64,000 nucleotides of DNA from assembly GCF_013369485.1 (NCBI RefSeq), contig NZ_JABWEB010000003.1, positions 248,001 through 312,000 of the forward strand, in the 5' to 3' direction. This DNA comes from Massilia sp. BJB1822 (GTDB lineage: Bacteria; Pseudomonadota; Gammaproteobacteria; Burkholderiales; Burkholderiaceae_D). Shown here in pieces: positions 26,106 through 35,523 of the stretch. The notes below the pieces were generated by a model, which saw only the letters and a list, made by a program, of their open reading frames with translations, had not been told where the DNA came from and did not search any database. Both the position numbers and the translations under genes were made by a program. How positions within the stretch are numbered: position 1 is the first letter of the stretch; each line of letters starts with the position of its first letter.

Positions 26106-26879
26106 ATGTCGAAATCGTATTGGAAGATTGCAGTCCATTCCCTCTTCATCGCCGGCGCCATTGGCGTCTGTTCCCTGCCCGCAGCCGCCGTAGAAAAGCC
26201 CGCCGCAACAGCCCTCAGCGGCAGTTACCCGACCCGCTGGGTTCCGGCTTATTCCTCCGTGCCGTCCGGATGGGTCGTGACCAACGTTAACAGCACGAGC
26301 TGGCTCATTAGCGACGTCACGTCCGCTTCGACCGGGGAAATCGTGTACGTATATTTCAGCACGGGCTTTCCGGTGGTCGCCGTTCCCGATGGCTGGATCA
26401 TCTCGCAGGCCGGCAGCGTGACCAACCAGATCACGAAAATCGTCGGGTCCGCGCCCTGGACGACTTATATGGCGGCTTACGGTTCACCGATACCGGATGG
26501 CTGGGTCATCACCGAGGCGGGCAGCATCCGCAACCAGATCACCAATGTCAACGGCGTGCCGGATTACTCGACGGCGTATGTCAATCTCGGTTCCCCTATT
26601 CCGAAAGACTGGGTGATCACGACGGCAGGCAGCGTCAAAAACACCATCACCAAAGTGAAGGACGTGCCGAACTACACGGCCATCTGGGTGACGATTGGCT
26701 CGCCGATTCCCGACGGCTGGGTCGTGACCACTGCCGGTAGCTTGAAAAACGAGATCACCAAGGTCAAGACCCTGCCGGTCGGCACGGAAATCTGGACCGC
26801 CTTCGGCTCGCCCGTGCCGCTGGGCTGGGAAATCAAAACCCCTGGACAGCTTAAGCAGCTGATCATTCGCCGCTACTGA
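26106..26879 (+). CDS. Secreted tandem-repeat protein, unknown function
   Basis: A 257-residue protein with a signal peptide (LFIAGAIGVCSLPAAA). After it the chain is made of about six copies of a 36-residue unit: (G)SPIPDGWVIT, then AGS-(hydrophobic)-NQIT and an aromatic strand such as YSTAYVNL. The last units are exactly 108 bp apart in the DNA. The alternating hydrophobic/Thr pattern suggests a beta-strand-rich repeat fold outside the cytoplasm. I do not recognise the family. AGGGAGG marks the ATG, and a weak TATAAA lies at about 26059-26064. It seems to be its own transcription unit. Confidence 0.8.
   Translation: MSKSYWKIAVHSLFIAGAIGVCSLPAAAVEKPAATALSGSYPTRWVPAYSSVPSGWVVTNVNSTSWLISDVTSASTGEIVYVYFSTGFPVVAVPDGWIISQAGSVTNQITKIVGSAPWTTYMAAYGSPIPDGWVITEAGSIRNQITNVNGVPDYSTAYVNLGSPIPKDWVITTAGSVKNTITKVKDVPNYTAIWVTIGSPIPDGWVVTTAGSLKNEITKVKTLPVGTEIWTAFGSPVPLGWEIKTPGQLKQLIIRRY
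26373..26876 (+). repeat. 108-bp tandem coding repeats
   Basis: The codons for Pro-Asp-Gly-Trp and its variants recur at exact 108-base steps (unit starts about 26373, 26481, 26589, 26697 and a partial one at 26805). An earlier diverged copy lies 123 bases before, near 26250. The copies differ in many third positions, so the expansion is not recent. Confidence 0.85.
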
Positions 26880-26961
26880 TTTCTGGGCCGGGGCAGGAGG
26901 TGGCATCGCCGGACGCCGCCACATGCTATAGTGCCAAGTCGCCAACATTTCTCTGACTTCC

Positions 26962-28047
26962 ATGCGCTACCTGCCCCGCTTCTGTATCGCTTCCCTGTCT
27001 TTGCTGCTGCCCTTGAGCCTTGGCGCTCAGACCACCACGCCCCAGGCCAGTGCCATCGGCACCGCGCCCATCGAATGCCGCAATGGCAAGGCTGTCAACG
27101 AAGAGGGCTTCGTCAAGATCGGCGGCATCGAGCAGTGGGTGACGATCAAGGGCGAGAACTGCAGGAATCCGGTCATCCTCTTTGTGCACGGCGGGCCGGG
27201 CAACCCCATGACGCCCTACGCCAACAGTCCATACCGCCCCTGGGAAAAAGAGTTCACCTTCGTCCACTGGGACCAGCGCGGAGCGGGCCAGACTTATGGC
27301 CGCAATCCCATCGATCCCGAAACCGAAGAACACATCCTGAGCCTGGAAGGCCTGGCGGCCGATGGCGTGGAAGTTGCGGCCTTCGCGGCGAAGCACCTGA
27401 ATGCCAAGAAGCTGATCCTGTTCGGCGGCTCCTGGGGATCGGCACTGGGCGTGCATATTGCCAAACGGCGGCCGGACCTGTTTGTGGCCTATGTCGGCAC
27501 CGGCCAGCTGGTAGGTCCGGATAACGACAAGGAAGCCTACCGCAAAACCCTGGAACTGGCGCGCGCAGCCGGCGACAAGAAAACGGTGGAAATGCTGGAG
27601 GGCTTTGGCCTGCCGCCATGGACCAATCCGCGCACGCCCGGCCTGCTGCGCCGCATCTCGCGCATTTACGAAGCCAAAGCCACCGATCCCGCACCGCCTT
27701 CCTGGTGGTCGCGCGCGCCGCAGTATTCGAATGACGAGGCGCTGATCAATTACGGCAAGGGAGAGGACTTCTCCTGGCTGCAATACGTGGGCATGAAGGG
27801 CGACGGCATGCACTACACTCTCGATCTGCCAAAACTTGGCACTGATTTCCAGATGCCGGTATTTATGATCATGGGCGCCGAAGACCTGACCAGCGTTCCC
27901 GAAGTGGCAAAACGCTATTTCGACTCGATCCGCGCGCCGCAAAAGGAATACTTCCTGCTGCCGCGCACCGGCCACGATCACAATCACATCATGGTTGAAG
28001 CGCAGTACAAGGTGCTGACCACGAAAGTGCGGCCGCTGCTGCGCTGA
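26962..28047 (+). CDS. Exported proline iminopeptidase-like hydrolase
   Basis: A 361-residue alpha/beta hydrolase (peptidase S33-like). The signal peptide reads IASLSLLLPLSLGAQ. The oxyanion motif VHGGPGNP, the WDQRGAGQTYG segment and the nucleophile elbow FGGSWGSA (Ser157) are typical of prolyl aminopeptidases. Asp308 in MGAEDLTS and His338 in RTGHDHNH complete a plausible triad. Unlike cytoplasmic Pip it is exported, so it may act on peptides in the periplasm; substrate unknown. It is followed 17 bases later by acyP in the same direction. Confidence 0.85.
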   Translation: MRYLPRFCIASLSLLLPLSLGAQTTTPQASAIGTAPIECRNGKAVNEEGFVKIGGIEQWVTIKGENCRNPVILFVHGGPGNPMTPYANSPYRPWEKEFTFVHWDQRGAGQTYGRNPIDPETEEHILSLEGLAADGVEVAAFAAKHLNAKKLILFGGSWGSALGVHIAKRRPDLFVAYVGTGQLVGPDNDKEAYRKTLELARAAGDKKTVEMLEGFGLPPWTNPRTPGLLRRISRIYEAKATDPAPPSWWSRAPQYSNDEALINYGKGEDFSWLQYVGMKGDGMHYTLDLPKLGTDFQMPVFMIMGAEDLTSVPEVAKRYFDSIRAPQKEYFLLPRTGHDHNHIMVEAQYKVLTTKVRPLLR

Positions 28048-28064
28048 CAATTTTCGAGAGAGCC

Positions 28065-28343
28065 ATGAGCAAACGCATACTTGTTGAAGGCCTGGTGCAG
28101 GGCGTGGGCTACCGCTACGCCTTCTCGGAACAGGCCCGCAGACTGGGCCTGAGGGGTTGGGTACGCAACCGGCGCGACGGCTCGGTGGAAGCCTGCGTCG
28201 ATGGCGACGCCGCCAGCGTGGATGCCATTGTGCGCTGGGCGCAATCGGGGCCGCCCGCCGCGCGCGTCAGCAAGGTCAGCGTCAGCGACGACGCGACGCT
28301 GGCCTATTCTTCCGGCGGATTCGAGATCCGGCCCACCGAGTAG
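28065..28343 (+). CDS. acyP: Acylphosphatase
   Basis: A 92-residue enzyme hydrolysing acyl phosphates. The phosphate loop VQGVGYRY carries Arg17 and the catalytic Asn35 is in GWVRNRRDGSVEA, both as in the family; the length is normal. GAGAGAGCC precedes the ATG. Its last 40 bases overlap the end of the oppositely transcribed ferritin-like gene. Confidence 0.94.
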   Translation: MSKRILVEGLVQGVGYRYAFSEQARRLGLRGWVRNRRDGSVEACVDGDAASVDAIVRWAQSGPPAARVSKVSVSDDATLAYSSGGFEIRPTE

Positions 28344-29140
28344 CACAGGTCGTCCAGCTCCTCCTCGGTGAAGCCGGCCTGGCGGCGCGCATCCAGGTTG
28401 AAGGGGCCGCGCATGACCGGCGCCTTGTATTGCACCGTCAGTTCAGCGTAGGTGGCGCGCGGTTCCAGGCCGCGCTGGCGGCATAGATAGCCGTACCAGC
28501 GGTTGCCGACTTCCACATGGCCGATTTCGTCTCGCAGGATGATGTCGAGGATATTGGCGGCGTCCTGGTCGCCGGCCTGGGCCAGCTTCGCGCGCAGGGC
28601 GGGATTGGCATCGAGTCCGCGCGCCTCCATCGTGCGCGGCACGAGCGCCATGCGCGCCAGCACATCGCCGCTGGTCTTCTCCACCATCTCCCACAGGCTG
28701 CCATGGGCGGGATACTCGCCATAATGGCTGCCCAGCACGCGCAGATGCGCGTCGAGCAGCGAGAAATGCAGGGCTTCCTCATCCGCCACGCGCAGCCAGT
28801 CGCTGTAGTATTGGGCGGGCATGCCGGCAAAGCGCCAGACCGCATCCAGCGCCAGGTTGACGGCGTTGAATTCGATATGGGCCAGGGCGTGAACCAGCAT
28901 GGCGCGGCCTTCCAGCGTCGCCATCGAACGCCGTCCGACCAGGCGTGGCGGCACCAGCTCAGGCTTGAGCGGCCGGCCAGGAATGCCGCTTTCCGCCGCC
29001 AGTTCCACTTGCGTATCCAGCGTGCAGAGGCCCGCCCGCGCATCGCTGGCCAGGGCCGCCACCGCCGCGGCTTTCCGTGCCGGATCGGTTTCGACCAGAC
29101 ATTGCAAAGCGCGTATGCGCAAGTCCTGCGGTGATGCCAT
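28304..29140 (-). CDS. Ferritin-like DUF455 protein
   Basis: A 278-residue all-helical protein of the DUF455 ferritin-like group. Metal-ligand patterns are visible: HIEFNAVNLALDA, ADEEALHFSLL and LRDEIGHVEVGNRW, i.e. repeated E/H pairs for a di-iron site. Related genes are annotated as di-iron or rhamnosyltransferase-like in error; the reaction is not known. I chose ATG at 29138-29140 because GAAGGGA stands at proper distance. An upstream ATG at 29153-29155 would add five residues. Its 3' end overlaps acyP convergently. Confidence 0.85.
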   Translation of the reverse strand: MASPQDLRIRALQCLVETDPARKAAAVAALASDARAGLCTLDTQVELAAESGIPGRPLKPELVPPRLVGRRSMATLEGRAMLVHALAHIEFNAVNLALDAVWRFAGMPAQYYSDWLRVADEEALHFSLLDAHLRVLGSHYGEYPAHGSLWEMVEKTSGDVLARMALVPRTMEARGLDANPALRAKLAQAGDQDAANILDIILRDEIGHVEVGNRWYGYLCRQRGLEPRATYAELTVQYKAPVMRGPFNLDARRQAGFTEEELDDLCYSVGRISNPPEE

Positions 29141-29247
29141 GCCAGTTCCCTTCATTGACGAAGGCAGCAGTTTAGCATCTTGATCTGGATTGCCAAACGC
29201 GGAGGAAGTGCCGCCGCGCCCTATTTGCCCCATGCTACAATCCTGCT

Positions 29248-29628
29248 ATGAACATGAGGCGCAATACATTTTCGATCGCATCATGGGTGGCTTTATGCGC
29301 CCTGCTGCTGGCCGTATTGACGCCGACGCTGTCGCAGGTGTTCGCCCGCGAAGCGCGCTTCATCACCGCGACCATCTGCTCGGCAAGCAATGCCGGAAGA
29401 ATGCAGAAAATCTTCGCCACGGAGGAGGCGCCAGCCCAGGAGCACGCCGCTGTGCTGGACCATTGCCCCTTCTGCCATATGGGCGCCTCGCTGGCGGCCT
29501 TGCCAACCAGCGCCTACGAACTGCCTGTCGTCCCGGCTTCCTCGTTGCGCCCATCGCTGTTCTATCAATCGTCCGTTCCGCTGTTTGCGTGGAACGCGGC
29601 AAAACCTCGCGGCCCGCCCCAGGCCTGA
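29248..29628 (+). CDS. DUF2946 small protein
   Basis: A 126-residue exported or membrane-anchored protein with an N-terminal helix and the DUF2946 hallmark HCPFCH (His72, Cys73, Cys76, His77), a likely metal site. The family is often found beside metal-related TonB receptors, and here a TonB receptor follows after 65 bases. A TACAAT at 29236-29241 could be a -10 element but lies too close to the ATG for a usual leader. Role unproven; metal binding is inferred from the Cys/His cluster. Confidence 0.75.
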   Translation: MNMRRNTFSIASWVALCALLLAVLTPTLSQVFAREARFITATICSASNAGRMQKIFATEEAPAQEHAAVLDHCPFCHMGASLAALPTSAYELPVVPASSLRPSLFYQSSVPLFAWNAAKPRGPPQA

Positions 29629-29693
29629 TCCGGTAGTTCCCCTTTTTTCCGATCAGATTCGCCCATACCTGGGCAACCGTAAGAGAGTTTGTC

Positions 29694-31901
29694 ATGATGT
29701 CATTCGCATCCCGTGACGGCGCCAGCGCGCGCCGCCATACCGTATCCCCACGCCTGCGCGCCCTGCCCTATGCAATCGCCTGCGCCTTCATCGCCCTGCC
29801 GGCCCACGCCGAAACTGACGCCACGTTGCCCACGGTGGAAGTAACCGCGTCGACGCTGCGCACCGGCGGCGTGCTCGATCTCGACACCACGTCCAGCACC
29901 GGCAGCCGCCTTGGCCTGACGCTGCGCGAGACCCCGGCCAGCGTGACGCTGGTGGACCGCGCCCTGATTGAAGAACGCGGCGCCCAGGATACGCAGGAAA
30001 TTCTGCGCGCCATTCCCGGCGTGACCGCGCACAATGCGCCCGGCAATATCGGCGTCAGCTACCGCGGCTTCGGCAGCGGTTCGATCAGCCAGCTGTTCAA
30101 CGGCATCAACGTGCAGTACGCAATCGCAGCGCGGCCGGTGGACAGCTGGATCTACGACCGCGTGGAAGCCATCGGCGGTCCATCGAGCTTCCTGTTCGGT
30201 TCCGGTGCGGTGGGCGGTTCCATCAACTACATCACCAAGGTTGCCGAGCGCGGCGAATTCGGCGAGGCCCAGCTGCGCCTGGGCGGCCACGGCCTGAAGG
30301 AAGGCTCCTTCGGCTTGAACCGGCGCCTGGCCGGCGACGGCAGCGGCCAAGCCGACCATCACGTCCGCATCGACGTCAACCACCGCGAGGCCGATAGCCG
30401 CATCGAAGGCGTCGGCAGCAAATCGACCCAGCTTGCCGTGTCGCTGCGCTCAGACTTCGGCGCGCGCTTCAACCATATTCTGGCGTATGAATTCCAGGAC
30501 GAGGACGTGGCGCGGCCTTACTGGGGCACGCCGCTGCTGAATCCTATCGCCGGCACGGCGCGCGTGGACGAGGGCACGCGCTTCAAGAACTACAACAGCG
30601 CCGACGGCGTGTACGCCCAGCGCGTGCACTGGCTGCGCTCCGTCGCCAGCTGGCGCGCCAGCGATGCGCTGCAGTTCACCAACACCCTGTATGCCTACGA
30701 TGCGCTGCGCGATTACCGCAATGTGGAAAGCTACCGCTTCAACCCCGCCAATACGGCGGTGATCCGCTCCAGCACCCTGCTGCAGCGCCACGACCAGCGC
30801 GTGGTCGGCGACCGTCTCGATGGTACTTACAAAAGCACCCTCGGCAGCCATCGCAGCGACTGGGCCTTTGGCCTGGACATCAGCGTCAACAAGCAGACGC
30901 GCTTCCCGAACAGCCTCTCCACCACGGTCAGCACGGTCGATCCCTATAACTTCGTCACCGAACGTTTCTTCGATATTCCCGGCATGTCGCCCGGCTTCCG
31001 TCCTGACCGCAACAACCGGGTGAAAACCAGCGCCGCCTATCTGGAGAATCGCACCACGCTGATCCCATCGCTGAATCTGGTCACGGCGCTGCGCCATGAA
31101 CGCATCGAATTGGAGCTGACTAACCGCCGCGAAATCACAGCCGCCAATCCGGCCACCTTCCAGCGCAGCTACAGCCCAACCACCGGACGCGCTGGTCTGG
31201 TGTGGGACATGGCGCCGGGGGCCACCGCCTACGTCCAGTATGCGACGGCGGCCGATCCGCCGTCCGGCGTGCTGTCCACCGCCTCGTTTGCCGATGTGCG
31301 CAACAACAGCGAGCTGACCTCGGGCCGCCAGGGCGAGATCGGCGCCAAGCTGGACTTCTGGCAGGGCAAAGGTTCGGCGACGCTGGCCGCATACAGCATC
31401 ACGCGCAAGAACATTTCCACGCAAGACCCGAACAACAGCACGCTCACGGTGCTGGTCGGCGAGCAGTCGGCCAAGGGTTTGGAACTGGCGCTGGGATTGC
31501 AGCCGACGAAGGAAGTATCGATCCAGGCCAACATCACCCACGTCAACGCGGAATACGAAAACTACCGCCAGGGCGGCGTTTCGCTGGCCGGCAAGACGCC
31601 CACCAACACGCCGGAAACGGTGGCAAACCTCTGGCTGTCCTACTCCTTCACGCCGGCGCTGAAAGCCAGTGTGGGCGCGCGCCATGTCGGCGCGGTTTAT
31701 GCGGATGCGGCGAATACGATCAAATGGCCGTCCTATACCCTGCTCGATCTTGGCCTCAGCTACCAGATCCAGCGTAATCTCTCCCTGGTCGCGCGCCTGC
31801 GCAATGCCGGCGACAAGGTGCATGCGCTGAACATGACGTCCACCATGGCCTATCTCGGCGCGCCGCGCACGGCCGACGTCGCGCTGCGCTTTGCCTTCTG
31901 A
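29694..31901 (+). CDS. TonB-dependent receptor
   Basis: A 735-residue outer-membrane receptor. It has a signal peptide ending ALPAHAE, a TonB-box-like LPTVEVTAS, a plug (LRETPASVTLVDRALIEERG, ILRAIPGVTAHNA, VEAIGGPSSFLFGSGAVGGS) and a barrel ending in RFAF. It belongs to the siderophore-receptor style but has no Fur-like site in the 65 bases before it. With DUF2946 in front and PepSY behind, uptake of a metal or chelate other than a classic Fe-siderophore is possible. The stop is followed eight bases later by the PepSY gene. Confidence 0.92.
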   Translation: MMSFASRDGASARRHTVSPRLRALPYAIACAFIALPAHAETDATLPTVEVTASTLRTGGVLDLDTTSSTGSRLGLTLRETPASVTLVDRALIEERGAQDTQEILRAIPGVTAHNAPGNIGVSYRGFGSGSISQLFNGINVQYAIAARPVDSWIYDRVEAIGGPSSFLFGSGAVGGSINYITKVAERGEFGEAQLRLGGHGLKEGSFGLNRRLAGDGSGQADHHVRIDVNHREADSRIEGVGSKSTQLAVSLRSDFGARFNHILAYEFQDEDVARPYWGTPLLNPIAGTARVDEGTRFKNYNSADGVYAQRVHWLRSVASWRASDALQFTNTLYAYDALRDYRNVESYRFNPANTAVIRSSTLLQRHDQRVVGDRLDGTYKSTLGSHRSDWAFGLDISVNKQTRFPNSLSTTVSTVDPYNFVTERFFDIPGMSPGFRPDRNNRVKTSAAYLENRTTLIPSLNLVTALRHERIELELTNRREITAANPATFQRSYSPTTGRAGLVWDMAPGATAYVQYATAADPPSGVLSTASFADVRNNSELTSGRQGEIGAKLDFWQGKGSATLAAYSITRKNISTQDPNNSTLTVLVGEQSAKGLELALGLQPTKEVSIQANITHVNAEYENYRQGGVSLAGKTPTNTPETVANLWLSYSFTPALKASVGARHVGAVYADAANTIKWPSYTLLDLGLSYQIQRNLSLVARLRNAGDKVHALNMTSTMAYLGAPRTADVALRFAF

Positions 31902-31909
31902 GCCAGGCC

Positions 31910-33439
31910 GTGGGCATGCATACCAAACGCCTGCTGTTCTTGATCCACCGCTGGCTGGGCGTCGTGCTGTGTGCCTTCTTCGCGATGTGGTTTGTTTCGG
32001 GTGTCGTCATGATGTATGTCGGCTACCCGAAACTTACCGCCGCCGAGCGCCTGCAGCATCTGCCCGAGCTGGCGTCCGATGCCGCGCTGCTGGCGCCGCA
32101 GCAGGCGCTGGCCCGCGCCGGGGTGACGGGGCCACTGAAGGAATTGCGCCTGGCCGCCGCCAGCGCGGGGCGGCCAGCCTACTTTGCGGTGCCGCTTGGC
32201 GCGGCGCGCGCCAAGGGAGTCAAGGCCGCACCGGGCAGCGGCACAGTGGTGGTAGATGCAGTGAGCGGCAAGCGCATCGCGCCGGTGGACGAGGTGCAGG
32301 TAATGGCCAGCGCCACCGCTTACACCGGCCCCGGCGTCGCCCTGCACTATCTCGGCACGATTGAGGAAGACGCCTTCACCCATTCGCGCGGCCTGGATGC
32401 GCACCGGCCACTGCATCGCGTGCAGCTGGACGATACCGATGCCACCTTGCTGTATGTCTCGGGCCGTACCGCCGAAGTGGTGCGCGATGCATCCCGCACC
32501 GAAAGGATATGGAACTACGCCGGCGCATGGATACATTGGCTGTACCCGTTTCGCGGCAATATCTTCGATCGCTATTGGACGGATATCGTCAACTGGCTGT
32601 CGATCGCTGGCATCGTTGCAGCATTAAGCGGGACCATCGTCGGCATCCAGCGCTGGCGTTTCACGCGCACCTACCGCAGTGGTTCGCGCTCGCCCTACCA
32701 GGGCATCATGCGCTGGCATCATATCGGCGGTCTGTTGTTCGCCTTGATCGCCATCACCTGGATTTTCAGCGGCCTGATGTCGATGAATCCCTGGCGGATT
32801 TTCGATAGCGGCGCCGCGCCGCTGAAAATGGAAGCGCTGGAAGGCGGCCCGCTGCAGCTCACTGGCCTGGATGCAGCACCGGCCGCCCTGCTATCCTCCG
32901 CTGGCGGCGGCATACGGGAATTGCGCTGGTCGCGCTCCCTCGGCAAGACCGTGGTCCTGGCCCATGCCGCCGCTGGACAGCCCCTGCTGCTGGACAGTCA
33001 GAACGCGCAACCTTTCACTATCGACACCGCCGCTTTGCGCGAAGCCGCAACCCGCCTTATGCCGCAGCCCGTGCAAAGCAGCGAGATTCTGAGCGCCTAC
33101 GACCTGTATTACTACAGCCGCGACGCGCATACGATGACGGGAGGCGCTTCGAAACCCCTGCCGGTCTGGCGCATCGCTTTCGCGGACGCGCAGGAAAGCT
33201 GGGTGTATATCGATCCGCACACTGGCACGGTGGTGGCGCGCAGCGACCGTGGCAAGCGCTGGAGCCGATGGCTGTTCGCCATGCTGCATAGCTGGGATTG
33301 GCTACCATTGCTAGAACGCCGTCCGCTGTGGGATATGGTGCTGATCGTGCTAAGCCTGGGCGGCGCCCTGCTCAGCGTGACCGGCGTCGTCATCGGCTGG
33401 CGGCGGCTGGGCATCAAACTGCGGAGCGTCCGTGCCTGA
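31910..33439 (+). CDS. PepSY-associated membrane protein
   Basis: A 509-residue membrane protein of the PepSY-TM family. The first helix (LLFLIHRWLGVVLCAFFAMWFVSG) carries the typical His-Arg-Trp. Middle helices are IVNWLSIAGIVAALSGTIVG and HHIGGLLFALIAITWIFSGLMSMNPW. The C-terminal helix is MVLIVLSLGGALLSVTGVVIGWRR. Conserved His residues could hold haem, as proposed for some relatives. The GTG at 31910 or the ATG at 31916 may be the start. It pairs with the preceding receptor, repeating the arrangement at 6024-9527. Confidence 0.82.
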   Translation: MGMHTKRLLFLIHRWLGVVLCAFFAMWFVSGVVMMYVGYPKLTAAERLQHLPELASDAALLAPQQALARAGVTGPLKELRLAAASAGRPAYFAVPLGAARAKGVKAAPGSGTVVVDAVSGKRIAPVDEVQVMASATAYTGPGVALHYLGTIEEDAFTHSRGLDAHRPLHRVQLDDTDATLLYVSGRTAEVVRDASRTERIWNYAGAWIHWLYPFRGNIFDRYWTDIVNWLSIAGIVAALSGTIVGIQRWRFTRTYRSGSRSPYQGIMRWHHIGGLLFALIAITWIFSGLMSMNPWRIFDSGAAPLKMEALEGGPLQLTGLDAAPAALLSSAGGGIRELRWSRSLGKTVVLAHAAAGQPLLLDSQNAQPFTIDTAALREAATRLMPQPVQSSEILSAYDLYYYSRDAHTMTGGASKPLPVWRIAFADAQESWVYIDPHTGTVVARSDRGKRWSRWLFAMLHSWDWLPLLERRPLWDMVLIVLSLGGALLSVTGVVIGWRRLGIKLRSVRA

Positions 33440-33450
33440 GCGTCCACCAG

Positions 33451-34203
33451 CTACCAGCTGAAGGCAGTCAAAACCTCACCCCCGGCCAGCAGAGTAAAAC
33501 CGATTTCGCATCTGCTGCCGATGGGCCAGTCCGCGCACAGCGCCTCCTGCGTCACGAAGTGCAGGCGCTGCGCGGGCAGGCCGATGCCTTCCAGACGCAA
33601 GGCGGAAAAATCAAAAATACGGCCTACTGCGCGCGCCAAGGCCTTATAAAAGCTCTCCTTGGCGGAAAAGACCAGGGCCAGCGCCATTGGATATGGCAGT
33701 TGCGCCAGTCCTTCCAGCACCATGCGCTCGGACGGGCCAAGCACCAGCTGTTCCACGCTGTCGATGGAATTGGCGGCAATCGGCTGTTCGATGTCGATGC
33801 CAAGACCATTGCAGCAATGCGCGGGCAATACTGCCGCGGCGGCGACGGCGCCAGTATGAGTGATCGTTCCTGTCAGCGTGGTCGGAAATATAGGTTCCCT
33901 CATAGCCCCTATTGCCACCTCCACTGCCGCGTGACCGTGCTCCTTGATGGCCAAGGCTGCGGCAAGGCGGCCGAAAAAGAATTCGGCCTGGCGCTTTCGC
34001 ACGCTTCTTTGTATGGTCGCCGGCATGGCGATGCCCGCGCCGGCAAAGGCCGTTTCATCAAAGGCGGCGACGTCGTAGCGCAGCAGCTGCACATGGCAGT
34101 CGCGGCCCGCGAGCCGCAATCGCAGCTGCGTGTGGCCGCCGAAGCCGGGCAAGGCCTGCAAAGCGGCGCCGGCAGCCTTCCATTCTGTTTCAACAGCTAA
34201 CAT
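33451..34203 (-). CDS. 4'-phosphopantetheinyl transferase
   Basis: A 250-residue Sfp/EntD-type enzyme that moves phosphopantetheine from CoA onto carrier-protein serines. Mg and CoA motifs are present: GLGIDIE (Asp137, Glu139) and FSAKESFYKA (Lys182, Glu183). AAGGAG upstream supports the ATG. It is the last gene of the biosynthetic operon, 14 bases after the MFS gene. It is the natural activator of the nine ACP/PCP domains seen in the two megasynthases, though it may also serve other pathways. Confidence 0.92.
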   Translation of the reverse strand: MLAVETEWKAAGAALQALPGFGGHTQLRLRLAGRDCHVQLLRYDVAAFDETAFAGAGIAMPATIQRSVRKRQAEFFFGRLAAALAIKEHGHAAVEVAIGAMREPIFPTTLTGTITHTGAVAAAAVLPAHCCNGLGIDIEQPIAANSIDSVEQLVLGPSERMVLEGLAQLPYPMALALVFSAKESFYKALARAVGRIFDFSALRLEGIGLPAQRLHFVTQEALCADWPIGSRCEIGFTLLAGGEVLTAFSW

Positions 34204-34217
34204 CCCTCTCCTTCATA

Positions 34218-35486
34218 TCAACCAGCCGCTTCGGCCGCCGGTTTAGGTGCCGCAACCCGCACACGGTCGCGCCGGAACTGCCACAGCGCGAAGGCCGCCG
34301 CGCTGCCCTGCAGCAGGCAGCAGAAGTAAAACGGCGCACCCATGCGCCAATCGCTGCGCGGCATTTCCGAAATCAGGGCCAGCAGCGGCGCACCTAGCAC
34401 CGGCGCCGCCACCGCCATCAGGCTGCCGACGGAACTGACCGCACCCATGGTATTGCCCTGACTGCGTGCATCGGCCGAGCTGGAGATGATACTCTGGATC
34501 GTCGAAGTGACGATATAGCCCAGGCCATTCGCGACGATAATCGCGTAGAACATCCAGCCCTCGTTCGCCAGGCCATACAGCACATTGGCAACGGAGGCGG
34601 AAAACATGCCTGCCATCGCAAGCCGGTGCGCGCCGAGGGCTTTAAGCAGGCCTTTCAGCAGCACGCCCTGCACGATCACCGACATCACGCCGATGGCGGC
34701 CAGCGACCAGCCGCTTTCCTTTGGCCCCCAGCCGAATTTAAAATTACCGTAAATGACCCAGATGATGAAGCCAATGGTCTGGGCCAGAGTGGTCAGCGCA
34801 AACGCAGTGACGAGGCGGCCGTTGCCATCCAGGCGCGCCAGCGCGCGCAAGGAGGTGAAGGGGTTGGCCATACTCCAGGCGAATGGCCGGCGGCGCTCCG
34901 GCGGCAACGATTCCGGCAGCACGAAGCAGCCGTACAGCAAATTAAGCAGGGCCAGGCTGCCCGCCACGATAAAGGGCAGCTGCAGATGGATAGACCCAAG
35001 CAGGCCGCCCAGGACCGGGCCGAGAATGAAGCCAAGGCCGAACATCGCCCCCAGCATGCCGAAACGGCGCGCTCTTTCTTCCGGTGTGGCGGTGATATCG
35101 GCCACATAGGCATTGGCGACCGCGCCGTTGGCCTGCATGGCGCCGCCGACCAGGCGCACGGCGACCAGCATCCACAGCGCCGTGGCAAAGCCGGTGGCAA
35201 AGAAGTTTAGCGCCAGGCCACAAAAGCCCAGCAGCAGGACAGGACGGCGGCCGTAGGCGTCGGACAGCGCGCCCAGTATCGGCGAGGCGAAGAAGTTCCC
35301 GATGGCGAAAGCCACCACCACCACACCGTACCAGAAGGCCTGGTCGGCCTGCGAGGCGGTGAAGCTGCCCATCAGCGGCGCCATCACGGGCACTGTGAGG
35401 CCGACGGACATCATATCGATCAGCACCGTCAGCATGATAAAAGGCATGGCGGCATTGCTGTCGCGCTTAGCCGGATTGCTTGTCAT
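34218..35486 (-). CDS. MFS exporter, TetA-like
   Basis: A 422-residue transporter with 12 predicted helices and the MFS loop ILGALSDAYGRRPVLLLG. It resembles the DHA1 drug-proton antiporters (TetA type). I took the ATG at 35484-35486, which has GGA seven bases upstream. An ATG at 35490-35492 and a TTG at 35505-35507 are alternatives. Lying inside the PKS/NRPS operon, it probably exports the finished compound and may protect the producer. Confidence 0.88.
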   Translation of the reverse strand: MTSNPAKRDSNAAMPFIMLTVLIDMMSVGLTVPVMAPLMGSFTASQADQAFWYGVVVVAFAIGNFFASPILGALSDAYGRRPVLLLGFCGLALNFFATGFATALWMLVAVRLVGGAMQANGAVANAYVADITATPEERARRFGMLGAMFGLGFILGPVLGGLLGSIHLQLPFIVAGSLALLNLLYGCFVLPESLPPERRRPFAWSMANPFTSLRALARLDGNGRLVTAFALTTLAQTIGFIIWVIYGNFKFGWGPKESGWSLAAIGVMSVIVQGVLLKGLLKALGAHRLAMAGMFSASVANVLYGLANEGWMFYAIIVANGLGYIVTSTIQSIISSSADARSQGNTMGAVSSVGSLMAVAAPVLGAPLLALISEMPRSDWRMGAPFYFCCLLQGSAAAFALWQFRRDRVRVAAPKPAAEAAG

Positions 35487-35523
35487 ATTCATTTCCGATC
35501 TATTCAAAGTCTATCTGCTGGCA

